A stretch of 6,997 nt of DNA from positions 1 through 6,997 of the forward strand of contig JAJPDY010000059.1 of the NCBI GenBank assembly GCA_023252395.1, in the 5' to 3' direction. Below are positions 1 through 5,458 of this stretch, piece after piece (position 1 is the first letter of the stretch; each line of letters starts with the position of its first letter). The notes under the pieces were generated by a model. It searched no databases. It saw only the letters and a program-made list of their open reading frames with translations, and was not told where the DNA came from. This DNA comes from Nitrososphaera sp. GTDB lineage: Archaea; Thermoproteota; Nitrososphaeria; Nitrososphaerales; Nitrososphaeraceae. Made by a program: the position numbers and the translations under genes.

Positions 1-19
1 AAATAGTTCTGCAGAATAA

Positions 20-328
20 TTACTGGACTTCGATTGCTTCTTCGTTAAATCCTATCTTGATAAGATAGCCCTTGACGTCGTCCCTATGATCGCCCTGCAG
101 CATGATGAACGTGTCCTTTGCAGTTCCGCCACAGGCAAAGGTGCTCTTTAGCTCCTTGACTATTCTTTGCATGTCGCTCTGCTTCGGGTTGATGCCTTCA
201 ATAAGAGTAGTTTTCTTTGAAAATCTTCTTGTTTCAAGACGGACAACAATTCGGGCTTCTTCTTTGTCTAGTTCCCCGCAGGCACATAGGTCGTCTGGTA
301 GACCGCATTTTTTACAGATAACCGCCAT
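20..328 (-). CDS. sui1: Translation initiation factor aIF1 (SUI1/eIF1 family)
   Basis: A 102-residue protein, the usual size for archaeal aIF1. In this family the protein binds the small ribosomal subunit near the P site and enforces correct start-codon and initiator-tRNA selection. The sequence shows an N-terminal zinc knuckle (C5, C8, C15, C17 in CKKCGLPDDLCACG), typical of archaeal members. It is followed by the SUI1 fold: a basic hairpin segment RRFSKKTTLIEGI (about residues 34-46), the ACGGTAKD loop (about 65-72) and the closing LQGDHRDDVKGYLIKIGF. The start is ATG, about 30 bp downstream of a TATA-like element, so the message is probably leaderless. It is divergent from the UPF0148 zinc-ribbon gene. 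Family assignment is firm. Confidence 0.95.
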   Translation of the reverse strand: MAVICKKCGLPDDLCACGELDKEEARIVVRLETRRFSKKTTLIEGINPKQSDMQRIVKELKSTFACGGTAKDTFIMLQGDHRDDVKGYLIKIGFNEEAIEVQ

Positions 329-352
329 CGAGTAACAGATTTTTCACAACTC

Positions 353-364
353 CTATTATTAAGC
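353..364 (-). promoter_or_regulatory. TATA-like element for aIF1
   Basis: On the minus strand this reads CTTAATAATAG, centred about 30 bp before the aIF1 ATG. With the usual archaeal TATA-to-start distance of about 26 bp, transcription would begin around 332, giving a leaderless or nearly leaderless mRNA. Read on the plus strand (TATTATTAAG), it could also serve the divergent UPF0148 gene with a start near 384 and a leader of about 30-45 nt. Inferred from sequence and spacing only. Confidence 0.5.
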
Positions 365-415
365 CTTGTTGTCTCTCATGAACTCTAGCACAAAGCAGAA
401 ATCCAGCTAGCGCCA

Positions 416-796
416 ATGTCTTGGTGCATGTCGGCGGAAGACAACACTACAAGGATCAGGTCTGCGGCTTCGCTGCTCGTCAAGGGTGGAACTCTGACAA
501 ACGAGCCGTGCCCAAAATGCGGAGGGGTCCAGGTGCGGTTTGCCGACAAGACTACCTGCATCAACTGCGGCAACGAAGTAAAGGCAGGCGCCCAGCCAAA
601 AACAAAAGAAGAAAAAATTGCGCCTGCACAAGCCTCAACAGGACTGGCATCGGTAGCATCAATCATTGAAGAAAAAATTGCGCTCCTTGCAGCAGAGATG
701 AGATCCGAAAGCGACATTTCGGTGCAAAAGCAAAAGGCCGAGCTCCTTGAAAGCTACCTCCGGATTTTGGAAAAGACAAAGAGCCTGATCGGATAA
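416..796 (+). CDS. UPF0148 / Sjogren's syndrome autoantigen 1-like zinc-ribbon protein
   Basis: A 126-residue protein matching the archaeal UPF0148 family (related to human autoantigen p27), whose molecular role is not established. A short amphipathic N-terminal helix (TRIRSAASLLVKGGTL) leads into NEPCPKCGG and then TCINCGNE. C32, C35, C48 and C51 form a four-cysteine zinc ribbon. A charged, Ala/Pro/Lys-rich linker follows, then a C-terminal helix (about residues 82-124) that looks coiled-coil forming. The ATG at 416 is the first start after an in-frame stop at 386-388. The ATG at 428 (MSAEDNTTR) is equally plausible and fits better the point where family resemblance begins. It is divergent from aIF1 and 44 bp before Sec61-beta. 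Whether it shares a transcript with Sec61-beta is unclear, because Sec61-beta has its own TATA box. Confidence 0.85.
   Translation: MSWCMSAEDNTTRIRSAASLLVKGGTLTNEPCPKCGGVQVRFADKTTCINCGNEVKAGAQPKTKEEKIAPAQASTGLASVASIIEEKIALLAAEMRSESDISVQKQKAELLESYLRILEKTKSLIG
608..683 (+). repeat. 16-bp direct repeat, copies 60 bp apart
   Basis: The 16-mer GAAGAAAAAATTGCGC occurs at 608-623 and again at 668-683, exactly 60 bp apart and in frame. It encodes the peptide EEKIA twice in the linker and start of the C-terminal helix of the zinc-ribbon protein. The sequence between and after the copies does not repeat, so this is either a decayed 60-bp duplication or chance within a biased linker. Confidence 0.7.
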
Positions 797-805
797 CCAG
801 CGGAA

Positions 806-815
806 TGTATTTAAG
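806..815 (+). promoter_or_regulatory. TATA box for Sec61-beta
   Basis: TGTATTTAAG lies in the 44-bp gap after the zinc-ribbon gene, preceded by purine-rich CGGAA, which could act as a BRE. Its centre is 30 bp before the Sec61-beta ATG at 841, predicting a nearly leaderless transcript. The core TATTTAAGC recurs exactly at 3433-3441. Confidence 0.6.
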
Positions 816-840
816 CGCTTGAAAACAATCCCCATTCCAA

Positions 841-1011
841 ATGAGCAGCAAGAAAAAGAATGCTCCGCTGCCGGCTTCAAGCGCAGGACTGTTGAGATTC
901 TTTGAAGACGAGACCAAGGGCATCAAGATAAAGCCCGAGATTGTGCTGGGTATAACCGGTGCGGTGATAGGGGCGTCAATTCTGATAAGAATTATCTTCC
1001 CTGTCGGTTGA
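841..1011 (+). CDS. secG: Protein translocase Sec61 subunit beta
   Basis: A 56-residue tail-anchored protein, the normal size for archaeal Sec61-beta, the small accessory subunit of the SecYE translocon in the cytoplasmic membrane. A basic N-terminus (MSSKKKNAPLP) leads to the family signature PASSAGLLRFFEDE (about residues 11-24) and KGIKIKPEIVLG. One membrane helix (about 34-53, ITGAVIGASILIRIIF) ends at the extreme C-terminus. The ATG is the only sensible start, and a TATA box sits 30 bp upstream. The DUF2070 membrane protein begins 8 nt after the stop, so the two are probably co-transcribed. The gene is short enough to be missed by length-filtered gene calling. Identification is confident from the signature. 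Confidence 0.93.
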   Translation: MSSKKKNAPLPASSAGLLRFFEDETKGIKIKPEIVLGITGAVIGASILIRIIFPVG

Positions 1012-1018
1012 ACATGGA

Positions 1019-2776
1019 ATGTTTTCGGCTGGCCAAGATGACGTATCAAACATTCACAGGCGCTGGTCCTTCACTACTTTAGGCCCATCATCGTCAAAGC
1101 AATCTTTTGCGATTTCTCTTATCTCTGCAACAGTCATTGCAGTTGTTTCACACCTTTTCCACCTTGGCACAAGTGTAGAGGCGCTTGAGCTGCATCTGCC
1201 ACTCGGGCTTGCTGTTCTTGCTGGCGCACACATGCTTGACTATTTTGCACTGCGCGGGACGCCTGTAAACAAACTCTCAAAGGTAGCTCATGTCGCCGCG
1301 TTTGCCAATGCCCTGTGGGCGCTGACAGTTCTGCTTGGAGTTGCGGCTGACATGGTATTTGCAAAGCAGGGAGGAGGCGACTACATCATTGCGGGAATGC
1401 TTCTGGCAGTTGGTCTTCGGATCGGGATTTTCACGTCAGTATTCGGGGCCAGCACAGGCAGAGCCGTAGGCGTGTCGTTTATCCAGCCGCTCATCTTTCT
1501 TTTTGCATTCCTGACGCCTGCGTCCTATGGAATAATTTTAAGCCCTGCTGGTCTTGCATTCGGGTTTGCCCTCGTAACCCTTGGCGTAATATGGACGGTA
1601 ATAGCAGACAGGGCAGGAAGGCCGGGAATCAAGAGCACGTTTGGCTTGCTCCAAGCGTTCATTTCAGCTTGGACTGAACACAAGGTGGACAAGATAGAAG
1701 AGTTCACGGAAGCAAAGGCGCACGATGACATCGTCTCTACAAAGATAGTCCGATTCAGCGCCGGCGGCAAGCAGGCCGCCATAGTCCTGCCTGATGTCCA
1801 CCCAGGCCCATTTAGCACGGTTGGCGGAAGCAACCTTCCCTATGTGCTGTATGAAGCATTTTCCAGAAGCGCTCTTGTCATGCACAGCGTGTCTGATCAT
1901 TCACTCAACATTCCGTCCAAGCGGCAAGTGGACAAGTATGTCGGCGAGCTCGGCAAAGCAAATGTCGTGGAAAAGGGAAGCACCTGCAGCGCGCCTATTC
2001 AGATCAGGACAAACAATGCCACAGCTACTGGAATCGCATTTGGCAATACTGCCATAGTAATGCTGTCGCTTGCCCCTGCGGGCATGGAAGACGTGCCGCA
2101 GGGCATGCGCACCGAGCTTGAATCACACGGGACGCTCCTTGGATTTTCCGACGTGCTTGTAGTTGACTGCCACAACGCGATGGGCAAGCACCTTAACGAT
2201 CCAGACAAGGCGGACCTTGCCGCGTCCGCAAAGCAGTGTCTGGAGCAATTGAAGGTGCAGCCGCAGAATGAATTCACGATAGGCTTTGCCAGCCTTGAAG
2301 ATGTTTCTCAAAGGCTTGACTCTGCAGGCGAGCTTGGGCAAGCTGGGCTTGCGGTGCTAGTCATTGGCACCGGCGGTCAAAACTATGCAATAGGCTGGGC
2401 AGACTCTAACAACATGGAAAATAAACTGCGCGACAATATTGTTTCCAAGATAAGCGATGGAGCTAGCATGCTTGAAGTATGCACCTCGGACACGCACTCT
2501 ACTTCGGGCAAGAGGACAAGAGAAGGGTACTTTGCGCTTGGAACTATGAGCAACCACGACAATATCGCGTCTGCGTACCAGCAAATGTGCCAAAAGGCAG
2601 CAGAACGTGCCACCAAATCCACTTTTGAATTTGCTTTTTCGCAGTCAACTATCAAGGTCATGGGAAACAAGCAGTTTGAGGATTACTCTAGCGCGCTTGA
2701 CAAGTCTATGACCATAACAAAAACTTTTCTTGCGATCACTGTCGCAACATACATTGCGATGTTAGTCATGTCCTAG
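1019..2776 (+). CDS. DUF2070 family archaeal membrane protein
   Basis: A 585-residue protein that I recognise as archaeal DUF2070, a family without an assigned function. The first 200 residues hold about six membrane helices (roughly 27-48, 59-77, 87-110, 122-141, 151-170, 172-196). A large soluble domain follows (about 210-560), then a last membrane helix (about 567-584) ending at the C-terminus. The soluble domain carries His/Asp motifs: LPDVHPGPF (D259, H261), HSVSDHS (H289, D293, H294), VVDCHNAMGKH (D383, H385, H391) and TSDTHSTSG (D491, H493). It also has a glycine loop, GTGGQNYAIGW. These look like metal or phosphate ligands, but that is inference. ATG at 1019 lies 8 nt after the Sec61-beta stop. 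No strong Shine-Dalgarno is visible, and the earlier ATG at 1014 is out of frame. The stop overlaps the convergent nuclease gene through a shared CTAG. Confidence 0.88.
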   Translation: MFSAGQDDVSNIHRRWSFTTLGPSSSKQSFAISLISATVIAVVSHLFHLGTSVEALELHLPLGLAVLAGAHMLDYFALRGTPVNKLSKVAHVAAFANALWALTVLLGVAADMVFAKQGGGDYIIAGMLLAVGLRIGIFTSVFGASTGRAVGVSFIQPLIFLFAFLTPASYGIILSPAGLAFGFALVTLGVIWTVIADRAGRPGIKSTFGLLQAFISAWTEHKVDKIEEFTEAKAHDDIVSTKIVRFSAGGKQAAIVLPDVHPGPFSTVGGSNLPYVLYEAFSRSALVMHSVSDHSLNIPSKRQVDKYVGELGKANVVEKGSTCSAPIQIRTNNATATGIAFGNTAIVMLSLAPAGMEDVPQGMRTELESHGTLLGFSDVLVVDCHNAMGKHLNDPDKADLAASAKQCLEQLKVQPQNEFTIGFASLEDVSQRLDSAGELGQAGLAVLVIGTGGQNYAIGWADSNNMENKLRDNIVSKISDGASMLEVCTSDTHSTSGKRTREGYFALGTMSNHDNIASAYQQMCQKAAERATKSTFEFAFSQSTIKVMGNKQFEDYSSALDKSMTITKTFLAITVATYIAMLVMS

Positions 2777-3411
2777 CCCGCTACTACATAGATTTCAGGC
2801 AAAAAGCTCTTTACGTCCATGACAAACGACTTGAACCGGAATATTGGCACTATTGGGATCCCGCTGACAAACCTGACAGATTCGGCATGCAGAGTCAGTA
2901 TTACAGGCACAGCCTGAGATATTTTTTTGTCGTGCTGGATCAGGCGCTCTGCCCTTGCTGCCTGCTTGCGCGAATAGTTTGATATCGACGACAGGTTGTT
3001 CCTCTTCCAGTGCTTGCAGTCGACTACGATGGCAAACCCTGAATTGACACCGACTACATCAATCTCCATTCTTGGCTTTGTAAACCGCAAGTTGGTCTGA
3101 GTCTTGTAGCCAAAGGACATGAGCACTTGCGATGCCAGCTTCTCAAAGTCCTGCCATGACAGCTGTTTTGACACCTGTTCTACGTCGCAACCCATCTGCA
3201 AGGCGAGCGCGGCGACCTTGAGCCTGTCAGAATCTCTGAAGGCTACCACCTGCTTTGAAATGCTGCCAATGCCGTTTGACGACAGAAAATCAAGGACGCT
3301 TTTTGCAACAGACTTGCTTACAATCCCTGCTGTTTCTTGGAACCTGGCAAGGTTAGTCTCTGGCTCTATGGCAGCAAGAGCTTGAACAAGCAGTTCAGGG
3401 CGCATGTGCAA
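2773..3411 (-). CDS. Winged-helix / PD-(D/E)XK (Mrr-like) endonuclease
   Basis: Up to 212 residues. Roughly the first 75 look like a winged helix-turn-helix (ETAGIVSKSVAKSVLDFLSS, then a short beta wing and a helix). The rest is a restriction-endonuclease-like fold. WQDFEKLASQVLMSFGYKT gives the leading helix with E90. MEIDVVG supplies E116/D118, and IVVDCKHWK supplies D131 and K133, together the PD-(D/E)XK catalytic pattern of the Mrr_cat/Holliday-resolvase clan. The longest frame starts at TTG 3411. ATG at 3405 is more likely, because it lies 30 bp from the TATA element at 3431-3440, the spacing seen for other genes here. The gene stands alone with no methyltransferase or helicase nearby. 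It could act in DNA repair, or restrict modified or foreign DNA. It overlaps DUF2070 convergently by CTAG. Confidence 0.82.
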   Translation of the reverse strand: MHMRPELLVQALAAIEPETNLARFQETAGIVSKSVAKSVLDFLSSNGIGSISKQVVAFRDSDRLKVAALALQMGCDVEQVSKQLSWQDFEKLASQVLMSFGYKTQTNLRFTKPRMEIDVVGVNSGFAIVVDCKHWKRNNLSSISNYSRKQAARAERLIQHDKKISQAVPVILTLHAESVRFVSGIPIVPIFRFKSFVMDVKSFLPEIYVVAG

Positions 3412-3430
3412 CGCATGTTTCGTAACTGCA

Positions 3431-3440
3431 TATATTTAAG
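3431..3440. promoter_or_regulatory. Near-symmetric TATA element between divergent genes
   Basis: TATATTTAAG on the plus strand, CTTAAATATA on the minus. The centre is about 30 bp from the nuclease ATG at 3405 and about 37 bp from the TTG at 3473 of the membrane protein. It is the only clear A/T-rich box in the 61-bp gap, so one element probably drives both genes. The core TATTTAAGC is identical to that before Sec61-beta. Confidence 0.55.
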
Positions 3441-3472
3441 CCCAGCAAGTAAAAATAACACAGCCTATACTT

Positions 3473-3832
3473 TTGTGCAGCGTGTCTGATTGGAGGGATC
3501 TTGCAATCGTGCTATGCCTTGCACTGGTTGTGCTGGGAGCATTTGCACTTGCTTTTGCGGCGCAGACTTTTACCATAATCAAGGGTAAGGTGCTTGAAAA
3601 AGGGACTGCGGCACAGGGCTTTGGCAGCAAGTCATTGCCGACGCAGACGATTTCGGTGCTGATTGAAAATGATGACAGGGTCTTTCGCATAGAGCGCGGT
3701 AGCGTAGTAAAGTACGCCATCTCTGACGGCGATGCAGGGCGCGTATTTGTTGGATCCGAAGTCGAGCTCTTGATCTCGTCCCACAATAGCAAGGCAAAGC
3801 TGATCAGCCTCACCGGGACAAGCGGCGTCTAG
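3473..3832 (+). CDS. Small membrane-anchored protein of unknown function
   Basis: I do not recognise a family. The 119 residues consist of a short N-terminus (MCSVSDWRD), one strongly hydrophobic helix (about residues 9-32, LAIVLCLALVVLGAFALAFA) and a soluble, beta-rich domain of about 85 residues (FTIIKGKVLEKGTA to AKLISLTGTSGV). That domain resembles small OB- or barrel-like domains such as those in NfeD-type proteins, but no signature proves it. The helix has no clear cleavage site, so it is more likely an anchor with the domain outside the membrane. The start is TTG at 3473, or GTG at 3482. No ATG is available after the in-frame stop at 3437. It is divergent from the nuclease and overlaps cofC convergently by CTAG. 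Confidence 0.7.
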   Translation: MCSVSDWRDLAIVLCLALVVLGAFALAFAAQTFTIIKGKVLEKGTAAQGFGSKSLPTQTISVLIENDDRVFRIERGSVVKYAISDGDAGRVFVGSEVELLISSHNSKAKLISLTGTSGV

Positions 3833-4476
3833 AGTTTGTCTGCTTTGGCTCTGAGGAATTCAAGTGTCCTGCCGGTGCCACTCTCTCTGGCGAGCTGTTT
3901 TGCGTCTTCTGGAGTGTCGATGTCTGACATCAATTTTTTCGAGAAGAACAATTTGACTGGGATCTCGAGCTCTTTGGCAGCCTTGATGTGTGCTTCATAG
4001 CTGTTGTTGTCATAATACGTCTTTATCGCTGCAGGGGGCTTGCGGAGTAGGAGGTTGGTTCCATCGTACCTTGACGATGGGCAGATCACGATACATTTGT
4101 CCTCGCTTTCTGCCAAGCTGCATGCCATTGATATGTCTACAGCGTCTAGTAGCGGCAGGTCCTGCGGGATTACCACTGTCGCATCCGCACCCTCCTTTAT
4201 ACAATAGTCGTCTGCAATAGCAACTGCAGAGTTGACGCCACTTTCTTTTTCTTCGTGCAAAAATTTTGCGCTATACTGGGCTGCAATCTCTTGAGCGCGC
4301 CTGTCCCCTGAAACCACCAGAACCTGCTTGAGCGATTGCGTGCCTGCAAGTACTTCAAGCGTGCCTGCAAGCATGAGTGACGACAGGCGTATGCGCTCGT
4401 CAAGTGAAAGCATTGCAGACATTCGCGTCTTGCCGTTTTCAAATTTTTTTACAGGAATGATGGCAAAAGTATTCAA
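3829..4476 (-). CDS. cofC: 2-phospho-L-lactate (or PEP) guanylyltransferase CofC
   Basis: A 215-residue nucleotidyltransferase that activates a phosphorylated C3 acid with GTP, making the LPPG/EPPG donor for F420 synthesis in the cytosol. The sequence shows the N-terminal nucleotide-binding segment IIPVKKFENGKTRM (about residues 6-19), VVIPQDLPLL (101-110, with D106 in the metal-binding position), RYDGTNLLLR (136-145) and SDIDTPEDAKQL (184-195), all characteristic of CofC. Whether the true substrate is 2-phospholactate or phosphoenolpyruvate cannot be read from the sequence. The start codon is TTG (4474-4476), overlapping the TGA stop of cofD as TTGA, so the two are translationally coupled. 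The 3' end overlaps the small membrane protein through CTAG. Confidence 0.93.
   Translation of the reverse strand: MNTFAIIPVKKFENGKTRMSAMLSLDERIRLSSLMLAGTLEVLAGTQSLKQVLVVSGDRRAQEIAAQYSAKFLHEEKESGVNSAVAIADDYCIKEGADATVVIPQDLPLLDAVDISMACSLAESEDKCIVICPSSRYDGTNLLLRKPPAAIKTYYDNNSYEAHIKAAKELEIPVKLFFSKKLMSDIDTPEDAKQLARESGTGRTLEFLRAKADKL
4338..4371 (-). repeat. 13-bp direct repeat inside cofC
   Basis: The plus-strand 13-mer GCGTGCCTGCAAG occurs at 4338-4350 and 4359-4371, 21 bp apart and in frame. It encodes LAGT twice in the stretch LAGTLEVLAGT of a CofC helix. Probably a small coding repeat without wider meaning. Confidence 0.6.
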
Positions 4477-5396
4477 TTGTCAATTGCCCTGTCCATCAGA
4501 TATTGGCCAAGACGGATCTCGTCTTGCTTGTTTTTCATTGTTATGTTTGTTTCATAAACTTGCATGCCAAGGCCCTGTATCTTGGGTGTCAGCTTGTGGT
4601 CGCTTGCAGCAATTACAAATGAACCGACAAAGTCTCTATAGTATTCCGCCACTCCTACAGGCGAGCTCGCAAGCCCTAGTGCTTTCATGTATTTTACTGC
4701 CGGCCCGCTTACAGCCACATCTCCAATCAGCGGGGAAACTGCCACTACCTTGTCCCTGTTTTTTGCAAGCTCTTTTCGCAATTCTGTTAGCGCAACTATG
4801 GGGCCAATGCTTGACACAGGATTTGCCGGCGCGACTATTACCATGTCTGATTTTCTTATTGCTTCAATAGCCTTGCGATTTGCTTTTGCACTCTTGGCGC
4901 CGTCATATTGCACGCCAGTTACCGCAAGGTTGCCTTTGTACTTGACCCAGAATTCTTGCAAGTGCATCTTGCCCTTGTCAGTAATTATCTTTGTAGCCAC
5001 CTCATTATCGGTTGCCGGAATGATTCTTGCAGATATCGCATAGCGACGCCTCATCCACTCGGTAACTTCTGACAGGCTCTTGCCCTTATTCATCATGGCA
5101 GTTCGCGCCAGATGCGTCGCAAGATCCTTGTCCCCCAAAGAAAACCATGTCGGCGCGCCGAGCTTTTCAAGCTGGGCAAGGCATTCAAAAGAGTCATCCT
5201 TGACGCCCCAGCCGCGCTTTTCGTCAAGCAACCCTGCAAGGCCATAGACTATGGTGTCAACGTCAGGGCAAATGTAAAGACCATGAAGCCATATGTTGTC
5301 GCCGACGTTAGAGATCACAATTATGTCCTTTGTCAGCGCGGCCAGGCCTCTAACCAGTTTTATAGAACCGGTTCCGCCAGCAAGAATTGTGATCAA
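4473..5396 (-). CDS. cofD: 2-phospho-L-lactate transferase CofD
   Basis: A 307-residue cytosolic enzyme that transfers the phospholactyl (or phosphoenolpyruvyl) group from the CofC product to the deazaflavin Fo, making F420-0. Family motifs run along the whole length: LAGGTGSIKL (residues 5-14), ISNVGDNIWLHGL with CPDVDTIVYGLAG (28-55), RGWGVKDDSF (61-70), SLGDKDLATH (86-95), APANPVSSIGPI (189-200), AVSPLIGDVAVSGPA (219-233) and PVGVAEYYRDF (246-256). Length is normal for CofD. The start is TTG at 5394-5396. No other start exists before the upstream in-frame stop at 5424-5426, and the TATA element about 31 bp upstream fits a leaderless transcript. First gene of a cofD-cofC operon with a TTGA overlap. 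It is divergent from the exported-protein gene. Confidence 0.95.
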   Translation of the reverse strand: MITILAGGTGSIKLVRGLAALTKDIIVISNVGDNIWLHGLYICPDVDTIVYGLAGLLDEKRGWGVKDDSFECLAQLEKLGAPTWFSLGDKDLATHLARTAMMNKGKSLSEVTEWMRRRYAISARIIPATDNEVATKIITDKGKMHLQEFWVKYKGNLAVTGVQYDGAKSAKANRKAIEAIRKSDMVIVAPANPVSSIGPIVALTELRKELAKNRDKVVAVSPLIGDVAVSGPAVKYMKALGLASSPVGVAEYYRDFVGSFVIAASDHKLTPKIQGLGMQVYETNITMKNKQDEIRLGQYLMDRAIDN

Positions 5397-5420
5397 GTAA
5401 TTAGGATGGGTAGTTGCTGC

Positions 5421-5432
5421 GTTTTATTATAT
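5421..5432. promoter_or_regulatory. Shared TATA-like element between cofD and the exported-protein gene
   Basis: The plus strand reads GTTTTATTATAT and the minus strand ATATAATAAAAC. Its centre near 5427 is about 31 bp from the cofD TTG and about 32 bp from the ATG at 5459. It is the only A/T-rich box in the 62-bp gap, and both directions have the spacing expected for leaderless archaeal transcripts. A single bidirectional core promoter is the simplest reading, inferred from spacing. Confidence 0.6.
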
Positions 5433-5458
5433 CTGCCGGATGCAATATGACATTCGTG

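Noticed and set aside
7..16. 10-bp palindrome TTCTGCAGAA downstream of aIF1
   Set aside because: There is no loop to form a hairpin and no T-tract, so it is not a convincing terminator. It is short enough to be chance.
663..1049. 128-codon open frame on the minus strand
   Set aside because: It runs antisense across the zinc-ribbon gene, the Sec61-beta gene and the start of DUF2070. The sense genes have clear family motifs and the antisense product has none.
2719..2728. AAAAACTTTT inside the DUF2070 3' end, a T-tract on the minus strand about 50 nt past the nuclease stop
   Set aside because: It could terminate the nuclease transcript inside the opposing gene, but one five-T run in coding sequence is weak evidence, so it is not listed as a feature.
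4328..4870. 180-codon open frame on the plus strand
   Set aside because: It lies antisense to the well-supported cofC and cofD genes, and its protein is rich in Leu, Gln and Ser with no recognisable domain. It is a by-product of the coding strand.
5112..5450. Plus-strand frame covering the cofD start and the intergenic gap
   Set aside because: It is antisense to conserved CofD motifs and overlaps the start of the exported-protein gene. No family resemblance.
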